Shown here in pieces: positions 14,918 to 22,410 of a DNA stretch of 35,761 bases (positions are counted from its first letter, which is position 1; every line of letters begins with the position of its first letter). The notes beneath the pieces were generated by a model, which saw only the letters and a list, made by a program, of their open reading frames with translations, was not told where the DNA came from and made no database searches. The translations under genes were made by a program, and so were the position numbers. The DNA comes from Paludibacteraceae bacterium (lineage in GTDB: Bacteria > Bacteroidota > Bacteroidia > Bacteroidales > Paludibacteraceae), in NCBI GenBank assembly GCA_017628395.1, contig JAGBZD010000066.1:1-35761 (forward strand), written 5' to 3'.

Positions 14918-14964
14918 TGCAAGGTTGCAAAGATTGTATATATGGTATATAAGCAGTACCTTTG
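14918..14964 (+). promoter_or_regulatory. Promoter with TGCAAGGTTGCA palindrome, copy 3
   Basis: Palindrome 14918-14929, TTG 14934-14936, TACCTTTG 14957-14964. Confidence 0.7.
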
Positions 14965-14996
14965 CAGCAAATTTCAAAATACTTGAAAAAGCAAGA

Positions 14997-15018
14997 CCTA
15001 CAAAGCTGTAAGAGTAGG
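14997..15018 (+). promoter_or_regulatory. Conserved leader hairpin, copy in unit 2
   Basis: Same CCTAC/GTAGG stem and AAAGCTGTAAGA loop as in unit 1. Confidence 0.55.
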
Positions 15019-15035
15019 GGTAAAATCTAAGTGTT

Positions 15036-15155
15036 ATGGAAATGAGTAAATGCAAAAATTGTGACAAGCCCACACCGAAGCCAATTCTCGAGAAATTTAA
15101 TGGATTGTGTATCACATGTGAAACGATGCGCAATAAGCACATCAAATTCTTTTAA
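15036..15155 (+). CDS. Tiny CxxC...CxxC zinc-ribbon-like protein, copy 2 (39 aa)
   Basis: Encodes exactly the same 39 residues as 11871-11990 despite four base differences, all synonymous. Two CxxC pairs suggest a zinc ribbon. Same promoter, hairpin and downstream partner gene as copy 1, so both copies appear functional. Function unknown. Confidence 0.8.
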   Translation: MEMSKCKNCDKPTPKPILEKFNGLCITCETMRNKHIKFF

Positions 15156-15187
15156 TTTAACAACAAAACCTTAAAACCGACGAGCCA

Positions 15188-15205
15188 ATGGGATATAACA
15201 GGCAA
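15188..15205 (+). promoter_or_regulatory. Conserved leader motif ATGGGRTATAACAGGCAA, copy 3
   Basis: Third copy of the 18-mer, 25 bp before the ATG at 15213 and out of frame with it. Confidence 0.5.
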
Positions 15206-15212
15206 AACCACT

Positions 15213-15371
15213 ATGAAAGTAGAAGAGTATGAGGACAAGACCACATTTATCGCAGATTCGGGTTATTCCATCAAAGTTGAAACAGTTCATCGTAGCGAAT
15301 GTTCTAGTGATTCGGACTATCATTGGCAATGTGACCGCGCTCGTGAACGTGCAGAAGAGCATGAGAAGTAG
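15213..15371 (+). CDS. Small acidic hypothetical protein, copy 2 (52 aa)
   Basis: Identical to the product of 12048-12206 except Asp to Glu in HRSECSSDSDYHW. Follows the CxxC gene by 57 bp. No family recognised. Confidence 0.7.
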   Translation: MKVEEYEDKTTFIADSGYSIKVETVHRSECSSDSDYHWQCDRARERAEEHEK

Positions 15372-15378
15372 AAAAGAT

Positions 15379-15417
15379 GAGGATGTGTCAGCATTTTGAC
15401 ACACCCTCACATTTTTT
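15379..15417 (+). terminator. Terminator after unit 2
   Basis: GAGG plus TGTGTCA (15384-15390) pair with TGACACA (15397-15403) plus CCTC, followed by ATTTTTT. The core GTCAGCATTTTGACACACC resembles the terminator loop at 25609-25650. Confidence 0.75.
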
Positions 15418-15463
15418 AGCTCACTTTATCCTTGAATTATTTTCTAATATCATAAAAAAAATG

Positions 15464-15471
15464 TACCTTTG
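15464..15471 (+). promoter_or_regulatory. -7 box of the carboxyethylornithine-synthase-like gene
   Basis: TACCTTTG, 67 bp before the start codon. No well-spaced TTG upstream was found. Confidence 0.6.
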
Positions 15472-15538
15472 CATCGATTTTTAAATATACACACAATGTA
15501 GGATTGCTCTACGATACAAACAAATATACGAATTTATT

Positions 15539-16471
15539 ATGAAAATAGGTTTTATTACTCCAAACTTCCCTTTCGAAAAACGCGTTGCCATATTACCACA
15601 ACAAGTGCGCGAGAGTCCTAATGAAATTGTCATTGAATATGGATTTGGTACTACAATGGACATCGCTGATACAGAATATGCTGATGCAGGAGCCGTTGTA
15701 ATGAGCAGAGAGGATATCTTTGCACAATGCGATATTATCTTTTCTCTAAAATTAATCCAGCCAAGCGATTATGACATGATTCGTAAAGGACAAATCATCG
15801 CTGGATGGACACATCCTATAGGTTCTGGAAAAGAGTTTATGAAAACGCAAGCAGAACCTAAAGAATTAGTAATGATTGATCTTGACAACATATACCCCTC
15901 TGTTTACTACAAAGGGAATGCGTATAAGATACCTTTCATACAACCTAATTTCATTAGACAAAATAGTGTGTTCGCAGGTAGGGCAGCAGTACTACATGCA
16001 CTTATGAGTTTCGGCTTATGGCCAGACAATAATACACGCGTGGCTATTTTATCCGCAGGTAATGTAGCACAAGGGGCATTTGAAACAATCGCAAAATGGA
16101 ATCCTGACATAAGAATGTTCTACCGAAAAACGATGACGGAATTCTATGAGACAATCAGTGAATATGACATCATCATTAATGGTATTGAAGTGGATAGTCC
16201 AACAGAGCATATTTTGACTACAGAACATTTAAATCAAGTAAAATCCAATTGTTTGATTATTGATGCAGCGTCCGATGCCAATGGGGCAATAGAGGGAACA
16301 CATTATGTCTCCTTAGGTAATCCGTTATATAAATTAGGTAATGCCACTGTTTATTGTGTAAATAATGCACCTACAGTCTTATATCGCAATGCAAGTAAGG
16401 TGATTAGCGAGGCATTCGCTAAAGTGTTTTATAATCAGAAAATTGAACCTTTTTTGGATCTTATTAAATAA
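15539..16471 (+). CDS. ceo: N5-(carboxyethyl)ornithine synthase-like dehydrogenase
   Basis: 310 residues of the alanine dehydrogenase/transhydrogenase superfamily, closest to carboxyethylornithine synthase. That enzyme joins ornithine (or lysine) to pyruvate by NAD(P)H-dependent reductive condensation. The AlaDH-type pyruvate residues are in place: R15 in EKRVAILP, K71 in SLKLIQPSDYD and H92 in GWTHPIGSG. The dinucleotide loop is VAILSAGNVAQGAF near residues 168-181. The length fits this subfamily rather than the longer alanine dehydrogenase. It has its own -7 box and lies 61 bp before the next gene, at the head of the second peptide locus. It could make a small metabolite or alkylate an amine of the peptide; the second idea is speculative. 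Confidence 0.75.
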   Translation: MKIGFITPNFPFEKRVAILPQQVRESPNEIVIEYGFGTTMDIADTEYADAGAVVMSREDIFAQCDIIFSLKLIQPSDYDMIRKGQIIAGWTHPIGSGKEFMKTQAEPKELVMIDLDNIYPSVYYKGNAYKIPFIQPNFIRQNSVFAGRAAVLHALMSFGLWPDNNTRVAILSAGNVAQGAFETIAKWNPDIRMFYRKTMTEFYETISEYDIIINGIEVDSPTEHILTTEHLNQVKSNCLIIDAASDANGAIEGTHYVSLGNPLYKLGNATVYCVNNAPTVLYRNASKVISEAFAKVFYNQKIEPFLDLIK

Positions 16472-16491
16472 CATATCCAACTAGTCTTATA

Positions 16492-16499
16492 TACCTTTG
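16492..16499 (+). promoter_or_regulatory. -7 box of the second peptide operon
   Basis: TACCTTTG, 33 bp before ATG 16533. It gives the unknown gene, the radical SAM gene and probably the precursor their own transcript, separate from the ceo-like gene. Confidence 0.6.
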
Positions 16500-16532
16500 C
16501 ACAAAATAAGTAACAACTAAAATATAAACACA

Positions 16533-17693
16533 ATGGAAGCACATTTTTCTCGAATCTCATGTTGGATTTTTAATCGTCCAGTTCCCCCAATGCCTATAGA
16601 CGCTATCGTGTATTATGAGAGTAGTTGGGATATTCAAACAAATACCTATGTTAAGGAGAATTTACAGAAAATCAACGATGCGCTAAGCACCTATCCTAGT
16701 GGGTACTGTCGCTTCCAATTGTTCTATGTCCCTCAACCAACAATCCAAGAGTTTGGCACAGAGGAAGAGAGATTGCAGAATCTAGAACGCAAAGCTGCAT
16801 TATATCATGATGCAACGTCTCCTTTCGAGGGAACAATATCGTGTGCACTCATGCAAGACAAAGGTCATGAAGAATATACTAGCCAGAGAGTCATGACCTT
16901 TAATATAGAAGATTGTACAGAGCAAGCCATAATCACCGCTATTCGCTATATGGCTGCGCTAGCGGATGATTTTAAAGATGAGGTACTAACCAGATCTGGT
17001 TCGATTCCTGCTAAATATCGTCAAATGTGGCAAGTGGATCTTGCTGTGGAGTGCAAAGAACTATATGATTCCGTAGATGACTGGCTCTCTGGAAAATATG
17101 AAATGTGTTTTACCCAACCGATACTTAAATTTGACGATGCTACCCATCGTTTGTGGTTCGTCAAAAATAATGGAGAATTAGATGAAGAATTCATTGTCAA
17201 ACAGCATGACTTATTAGCGCAAGCGTTCTATATCCTGATGTGGAATCACCCCGAAGGAATTAAAGACTCTGACCTGTACTACAATGAGGAAGAGAATAAT
17301 GAAGCAAAAAAAATACGAGTTGATGCTTTAAAAAAGGAGTTTGTGGAGTATTATAAAATTATGAGTCCAGACTCGTACAGAGATTCCAATGAAAGGATGC
17401 TTATACATTATCAAAAACAGATAAATTATTTTTGCGATAAAGAAAATCGTAACGAACGAAGCATTGCTCGTTCGCGTATTAAAACTGCATTCATGGAGCA
17501 TGAGACAAAACGTGTGCACAAGTTGTTTGCTGAGAAAGTAACATCATACTATGCATTTACTGGAAAAGAAGGCATTATCAAAGCTGAAAACATCGACCCA
17601 GTAAACAATCCGAATTACAATCGAACTACAATTATTTTACCCGACGAGCTCAAAATAAATATCATAAAGCATAATGCAAATAAGCAATCTTAA
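16533..17693 (+). CDS. Unknown protein coupled to the radical SAM gene (386 aa)
   Basis: 386 residues, soluble, no signal peptide or membrane segment, and no motif I recognise. Residues 1-120 begin MEAHFSRISCWIFNRPVPPM and look alpha/beta. Residues 240-340 are charged and helical (EEENNEAKKIRVDALKKEF, ENRNERSIARSRIKTAF). Its 3' end overlaps the radical SAM gene by 20 bp, so the two are translationally coupled and probably act together. It might be a recognition or partner protein for the maturase; this is only positional. Confidence 0.65.
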   Translation: MEAHFSRISCWIFNRPVPPMPIDAIVYYESSWDIQTNTYVKENLQKINDALSTYPSGYCRFQLFYVPQPTIQEFGTEEERLQNLERKAALYHDATSPFEGTISCALMQDKGHEEYTSQRVMTFNIEDCTEQAIITAIRYMAALADDFKDEVLTRSGSIPAKYRQMWQVDLAVECKELYDSVDDWLSGKYEMCFTQPILKFDDATHRLWFVKNNGELDEEFIVKQHDLLAQAFYILMWNHPEGIKDSDLYYNEEENNEAKKIRVDALKKEFVEYYKIMSPDSYRDSNERMLIHYQKQINYFCDKENRNERSIARSRIKTAFMEHETKRVHKLFAEKVTSYYAFTGKEGIIKAENIDPVNNPNYNRTTIILPDELKINIIKHNANKQS

Positions 17694-18993
17694 CATATCT
17701 ATAACAGGGTACAAATTATCGTATTACAACTTTTTCCTAACATACGAATCGGGAGAATCTGTTATCTTCAACTCACTCTATCGCTCTCTGCTGGCTTTTA
17801 ATCCAGAAGAGACATACAACCTGCATCTCGGACAAATCTCCGAAGTCTGCAAAAACGAGTTGATTGACAATCATATCCTAATACCTAATGATTGGGATGA
17901 ATTGACTTGCTACGAAGAAGCGTTTACTAATGCCAACAACCACTCCGAGGTACTTTCCTTGGCAATAATGCCAACTCTTGCTTGCAATTGTGCATGTCCA
18001 TATTGCTTTGAACGAAAAACATCTGCAAAAATGGATCAGCAAACCGAGCAAGATATTTTGGATTGGATAGTACAGCAATTACCTGCATACAAGGTGCTAT
18101 CAGTGGATTGGTTTGGAGGAGAACCATTGTTACATAAAGATATTATTCAGCGCATGTCCCAACAACTCATCTCCAAATGCAAAGAATTTGGGGTCATATA
18201 TACGGGAGCTATTACTACCAATGGGGTACTCATGAATAATCAAAAGGTTATTGACATGTTTAAAGATTGTCAAATTAATAATGTGCAAATTACGTTTGAT
18301 GGTGGACAATCTGCTCATGATGCGCAAAAGTTTTTGAATAACGGTAGAGGCACATACCTACAACTACTAAAAAATGCAAAATTATTCTCTGAATCCAACC
18401 CTAATTTGAAATTACGAGTTAGAGTAAATGTGTCCGATGCAAATTACCATACAATTGATGCTCTATTACACGATTTAGAACCTTTTAAAAATAATATTGT
18501 TATTTTCTTTAGATGGGTATACGCTAATGGAGCAAGTAATTGGACAAACTATTCAGAACGAGAGAAAGGCAATAATCCCTATAAAGGCATCTATCTACTT
18601 CAAAAATCAGCACTTGAGAAGGGGTTTGCTGTCGATGATCAATATGACAAACCTCAACTGCGCTTCTCACATTGCGAAGCCGATTCTCAAGGATTTTACA
18701 CCATTGATCCCCTTGGAAACCTTTATGTATGTGTACATGAATACGATGCCAAATATGCAGTTGGAAATGTTAAACAAGGTGTCTTAGAAGACAAACTAGA
18801 AGATTATATTAATTTCCGTCAAACCAACGCATTTATAGACCAAGAGTGTCGGCAATGTAAACTTCTTCCCATGTGTAACGGAGGATGCAGACGTTATAGA
18901 ATCAATCACAAAAAACATTTGTGTATTGATGAAAAGCAAAGCATAGAATTGTATATTGACATGCTATATCAAAAGTCATTACTAAATCTATAA
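17674..18993 (+). CDS. Radical SAM/SPASM peptide maturase
   Basis: 439 residues. The N-terminal region, about 1-85, resembles the peptide-binding domain common in SPASM maturases (YYNFFLTYESGESVIFNSLY). The radical SAM cysteines are C104, C108, C111 in LACNCACPYC, with WFGGEP at 146-151 and TTNG near 181-184. The C-terminal SPASM set is complete: C334, C353 in LYVCVHEY, then C392, C395, C401, C405 in ECRQCKLLPMCNGGC and C417. SPASM enzymes carry two auxiliary [4Fe-4S] clusters and modify ribosomal peptides. A 43-residue Cys peptide gene follows 40 bp downstream and is the likely substrate. Confidence 0.9.
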   Translation: MQISNLNISITGYKLSYYNFFLTYESGESVIFNSLYRSLLAFNPEETYNLHLGQISEVCKNELIDNHILIPNDWDELTCYEEAFTNANNHSEVLSLAIMPTLACNCACPYCFERKTSAKMDQQTEQDILDWIVQQLPAYKVLSVDWFGGEPLLHKDIIQRMSQQLISKCKEFGVIYTGAITTNGVLMNNQKVIDMFKDCQINNVQITFDGGQSAHDAQKFLNNGRGTYLQLLKNAKLFSESNPNLKLRVRVNVSDANYHTIDALLHDLEPFKNNIVIFFRWVYANGASNWTNYSEREKGNNPYKGIYLLQKSALEKGFAVDDQYDKPQLRFSHCEADSQGFYTIDPLGNLYVCVHEYDAKYAVGNVKQGVLEDKLEDYINFRQTNAFIDQECRQCKLLPMCNGGCRRYRINHKKHLCIDEKQSIELYIDMLYQKSLLNL

Positions 18994-19033
18994 AAATACT
19001 TACAATATTGTTTAATTTTAATATTTTGTTATT

Positions 19034-19165
19034 ATGCAAACATTAAGAAAGTCGAACTTGCAAATTTTGACAGCAAACCACAAAGTGGCTTTTATGTCAA
19101 ATCCAGATTGGTCGTCCAACTCTGTTGTTAATAATCGCTATGTATGCGCTTGTTCTGCAGAATGA
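19034..19165 (+). CDS. Candidate RiPP precursor peptide (43 aa)
   Basis: A 43-residue ORF lies between the radical SAM/SPASM gene (40 bp upstream) and a strong terminator (20 bp downstream). The N-terminus MQTLRKSNLQILTANHKVAF is amphipathic and leader-like; the C-terminus NNRYVCACSAE has two cysteines spaced by one residue. No known precursor family recognised. Size, position, the adjacent SPASM enzyme and the Cys-ended tail match the peptide at 7691 in architecture. There is no sequence similarity beyond the clustered cysteines. Confidence 0.65.
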   Translation: MQTLRKSNLQILTANHKVAFMSNPDWSSNSVVNNRYVCACSAE

Positions 19166-19185
19166 TTAGATGAACAACCTGTTGT

Positions 19186-19216
19186 CAGCAGCACCTCACA
19201 CGGTGCTGCTGTTTTA
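19186..19216 (+). terminator. Terminator ending the second peptide locus
   Basis: CAGCAGCACC (19186-19195) and GGTGCTGCTG (19202-19211), 10-bp stem, then TTTTAT. The stem is the same as at 20913 and 22042. Confidence 0.85.
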
Positions 19217-19310
19217 TAGCACATGTTAATACACAACTGCGACAAAATGACCTCAAAATAGTTAAATCCACAAATTCTTACGCCCATATTTGGTCATATC
19301 ATAAAAAAAC

Positions 19311-19318
19311 TACCTTTG
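19311..19318 (+). promoter_or_regulatory. -7 box for the AlbA-type regulator gene
   Basis: TACCTTTG, 24 bp before ATG 19343. The spacing suggests a very short 5' leader. Confidence 0.6.
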
Positions 19319-19342
19319 CGCAAAGATTCGGCTTTATTTATC

Positions 19343-20675
19343 ATGACAGAAAGTAATCGTATAGAATTCAAACGCGAACTGACCAAGGAATTGGATATTG
19401 AACGCGAGGTGGTTGCATTCCTTAACTATCGTGAGGGCGGTATTATCTATATTGGTATCGATGATAGCGGTCAAGCTGTTGGAGTACAGGATATAGATGG
19501 GATATGCTCAGAATTAAGGATAGAATTCGTAATGGCATATCGCCTTCTCCTATGGGATTATTTGATGTTACTATTGAGCAGATTAATCACATCCCTGTTA
19601 TCAAAATCTTTATCGCAAGTGGTACAGAGAAACCATATTATAAAACCAAATTCGGCTTATCCGAAAGAGGTTGTTTCTTGAGAGTTGGTACTGCTGCAGA
19701 ACCCATGACACCAGAGCAGATAGCCAATCTATATCAACAACGTATCCACAACTCAATTCATAATATACCATCACCACGCCAAGACCTAACATTTAATCAA
19801 CTTCGCATTTATTATGAAGAGAAGGGTATGCACCTCAATGACCAATATTTGCGTACACTGGAGCTCTCACAGATGATGGAATACTCAATTATGTTGCCTA
19901 TCTATTAGCAGATGAGAATGGTAATTCTATGAAATTAGCTCGTTATGCTGGCACGGATAGATACGAGCTTATTTCCAATAATGAATATGGATATACTTGC
20001 CTACTTACTGCTACACAAAAGGTATTGGATAAATTGGATGTAGAAAACAAAGTGCATTCTGTCATCACGCCTACAGGTCGGCATGATACACACCAATGGG
20101 ATAAATTGGCTCTTCGCGAAGCCGTAATCAATGCTATTGTGCATAACAACTATAACTATGGTGCTCCCGCTAAGATTGAGCTATTCTCAGACCACTTGGA
20201 AATAACTTCTGTCGGACATCTTCCTGAAGGAATGAGTCAAGAAGATTTCTTTAGTGGTATGAGTATGCCCCGCAATAAAGAACTGATGCGCGTTTTCCGT
20301 GACATGGAAATGGTAGAGGCACTTGGTTCTAGTATGATGCGTATTTTACGAACCTACGGTAGAGAGAATTTCCAGTTCGGAGACAACTTTATACGCTTAT
20401 CTATTCCTTATGTAGGCATAGTTTCTGACCGAATGGATGACCGAATAAAAAATAACGAACAACTAACTGAAAGACAGTTAATTATCTACAATATCCTACA
20501 GGAAAATGCGTTGCGTTCTGACCGAATAAATGACCGAATAACAACTCAATATCTTATTGATAAATTAAATCTATCCGACCGTACAATTCGTCGAGAATTG
20601 ACCATCTTAAAAGAAAAAGGGCTTATAACTCGTGTTGGTTCTCGCAAAATAGGTTATTGGGAACTTGCGAAATAA
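19343..20675 (+). pseudogene. AlbA_2/Schlafen-type ATP-binding DNA-binding protein, two frameshifts
   Basis: Three consecutive frames make one protein of the COG2865 type. Frame 1 from ATG 19343 has the AlbA_2 start ESNRIEFKRELTKELDIERE and GGIIYIGIDDSGQAVGV. Frame 2, from about 19500, continues MLRIKDRIRNGISPSPMGLF and SERGCFLRVG. Frame 3, from about 19870, reads DDGILNYVAYLLADENGNSM and then an ATPase-like part (LREAVINAIVHNNY) and a C-terminal winged helix (NLSDRTIRRELTILKEKGLI). The first shift lies at roughly 19490-19510, the second at 19862-19878. Such proteins regulate transcription or act in defence. The last part alone (from ATG 19929) could still be made. Two sequencing errors are an alternative. 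Confidence 0.8.
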
Positions 20676-20707
20676 GATATTGCAAACCACCCCCTGATTG
20701 AATAATT

Positions 20708-20848
20708 ATGGCACAACCAATTCAAGCAATTCCTACTCTTTGCGGTTTAGAAGCAAAACGATTTGAGCAGGCAGCGATGAGTACCGAAGCCAGTCCTGGC
20801 ACGCAAGATTATCGCCATCAAGCGCAGGTCGTTACCGCATACCTATAG
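20708..20848 (+). CDS. Small hypothetical protein, antitoxin-like (46 aa)
   Basis: A 46-residue ORF (MAQPIQAIPTLCGLEAKRFE...) 32 bp after the AlbA-type gene and 65 bp before a terminator. The opening PIxAIPTLxGxEAxRF resembles the short N-termini of some Bacteroidota antitoxins, a resemblance from memory only. No toxin gene is directly adjacent; the RhuM-type gene starts 243 bp downstream behind its own promoter. It may be a truncated gene. Confidence 0.45.
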   Translation: MAQPIQAIPTLCGLEAKRFEQAAMSTEASPGTQDYRHQAQVVTAYL

Positions 20849-20912
20849 ACATCTAATGTCTTGTGACTCTCAACATAAAAGTTAATTAATCTACTATCAT
20901 ACTTATCCCCCC

Positions 20913-20944
20913 AGCAGCACCCTCATACGGTGCTGCTTTTTTTC
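20913..20944 (+). terminator. Terminator, identical to that at 22042
   Basis: AGCAGCACC (20913-20921) and GGTGCTGCT (20929-20937) with loop CTCATAC, then a T run. The whole hairpin is the same as at 22042. Confidence 0.85.
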
Positions 20945-21054
20945 ATCTTTTTAAGACACCAAGTTCCCTTTCTCTCTTGACCTCTTTTAATAAAAAAAGT
21001 GCATTTTTTGTAAAATTCTTTGAGATACTGACAAGTTTTAGCAGTTTGATGTAG

Positions 21055-21062
21055 TACCTTTG
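21055..21062 (+). promoter_or_regulatory. -7 box for the RhuM-type gene
   Basis: TACCTTTG, 28 bp before ATG 21091. No correctly spaced TTG was found. Confidence 0.6.
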
Positions 21063-21090
21063 CAGCAGATTTCAAAAAACATGCAAAATT

Positions 21091-21954
21091 ATGGGTACCA
21101 ACAACCAAATCGTAGTTTATCAAACTGCTGACAATCAAATACAAATTAATGTAACATTAGAAAATGAAACAGTGTGGCTAACACAAGCACAAATAGCAGA
21201 GTTATTCCAAAAAGATCAGTCCGTTATAGCACGTCACATAGCTAATATTTTCAAAGAAGGTGAATTAGACAAGGAGAGTAATATGCAAATTTTGCATAAT
21301 ACTTTATCAAAATATAAGCCAACAGCTATTTATAATCTAGATGTGATTATTTCGGTTGGTTACCGTGTGAAGAGTCAACGTGGTGTACAATTCCGCCAAT
21401 GGGCAAATCGAGTAATAAAAGATTACATGCTCAAGGGGTATGCAATCAATCAGCAAATGCTTGCTATGGAAGAGCGTATTGGAAGACAACTGCAAGACCA
21501 TACCTTACAAATACACGACTTACAAGAAAAGGTAAACTTCTTCGTTCGCACAAGCCTACCTCCCCACCAAGGCATCTTCTACAATGGTCAAATCTTTGAC
21601 GCATACACCTTTATCAACGACCGCATACGCGAAGCAACCACGCGCATCATTCTCATTGACAATTACATTGACGATAGTGTCCTCACCATACTATCCAAAC
21701 GAGCAGACAAAGTGGCGGCTACCATCTATACCAAAAAACCAACCGCACAACTGCAACTGGATATTCAGAAGCACAACGCGCAATATCCTCCGATAGATAT
21801 TGTTACCTTTGACCGCTCTCACGACCGCTTCCTTTGCATCGACGAGACGGTCTATCACCTCGGTGCCAGTATCAAAGACTTAGGCAAAAAGTGGTTCGCC
21901 TTCTGCCGCATGGACATGCCCACATCCGAACTATTGCAAAAATTACCTGTATAG
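21091..21954 (+). CDS. RhuM-family protein with PLD-like C-terminal region
   Basis: 287 residues. Residues 1-120 are a RhuM-type domain: TVWLTQAQIAELFQKDQSVI is the helix-turn-helix-like start, then YNLDVIISVGYRVKSQRGVQ and FRQWANRVIKDYMLKGY. Residues 165-287 look like a phospholipase-D-type fold: IILIDNYIDDSVLTILS, then HDRFLCIDETVYHLGASIKD ending KKWFAF. RhuM proteins are named after a Salmonella pathogenicity-island gene and are common in accessory regions; their biochemical role is unsettled. Here the gene stands alone with its own promoter and the shared cassette terminator. Confidence 0.85.
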   Translation: MGTNNQIVVYQTADNQIQINVTLENETVWLTQAQIAELFQKDQSVIARHIANIFKEGELDKESNMQILHNTLSKYKPTAIYNLDVIISVGYRVKSQRGVQFRQWANRVIKDYMLKGYAINQQMLAMEERIGRQLQDHTLQIHDLQEKVNFFVRTSLPPHQGIFYNGQIFDAYTFINDRIREATTRIILIDNYIDDSVLTILSKRADKVAATIYTKKPTAQLQLDIQKHNAQYPPIDIVTFDRSHDRFLCIDETVYHLGASIKDLGKKWFAFCRMDMPTSELLQKLPV

Positions 21955-22041
21955 TCCGACTAACATGCTTATTCCGACCTCGCGGACTTCCCCGCGAGCA
22001 TAACTATCGTCTTTTATTCTGCATTTGCAATCTCTCCTTCC

Positions 22042-22073
22042 AGCAGCACCCTCATACGGTGCTGCTTTTTTTT
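22042..22073 (+). terminator. Terminator after the RhuM-type gene
   Basis: AGCAGCACC (22042-22050), loop CTCATAC, GGTGCTGCT (22058-22066), T run. Confidence 0.85.
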
Positions 22074-22140
22074 AGGGATTTATATATCAGTTGGCACTTA
22101 CATGATATTCCTTGAGCGCGGCAGGGAGTTGATTGCCGGC

Positions 22141-22177
22141 GGGGTCCCCGAAAAAGCCTCCTGCTTTTTGGGGTGCT
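22141..22177. repeat. GC-rich hairpin repeat, copy 2
   Basis: CCCCGAAAAAGC (22146-22157) pairs with GCTTTTTGGGG (22163-22173). The arms and flanks match 506-537; the loop is CTCCT instead of GT. Confidence 0.65.
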
Positions 22178-22410
22178 TTGCAAGTTGTTGAAAAAGAAAT
22201 GTTGTTATTGTTGTTGATTGACATAATTCTTGTCGTTTGGGGGTGCAGTTTCAACATGTATATAGTTCCCTTTTTTTATATACCTATTCCCTTATCCCAA
22301 AAACCATAACTTTCAAAAGTAAACCTAAAACAGTATTATTGGCGTATTGTGTGGTCCATAAAGACATGCCCAAAAATCACTCAAGTTAAACCCTTTAATA
22401 CTTAATTGTT
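22178..22410. other. Intergenic stretch before the 22411 gene
   Basis: No gene or clear -7 box recognised. A T-rich run and TATATACC lie near 22270-22285. The start region TTAAACCCTTTAATACTTAA resembles the one before 1049 (TTAAACCCTTTAACTGATTT). Confidence 0.35.

Larger units (their letters stand above)
14912..15375 (+). repeat. Duplicated 464-bp unit, copy 2
   Basis: Counterpart of 11747-12210 (offset 3165 bp). Same promoter, hairpin, two small genes and leader motif; a different terminator follows. Confidence 0.9.

Noticed and set aside
19186-22073. Integron attC sites from the repeated hairpins
   Set aside because: They are followed by T runs as normal terminators, lack attC core sites, and no integrase is visible.
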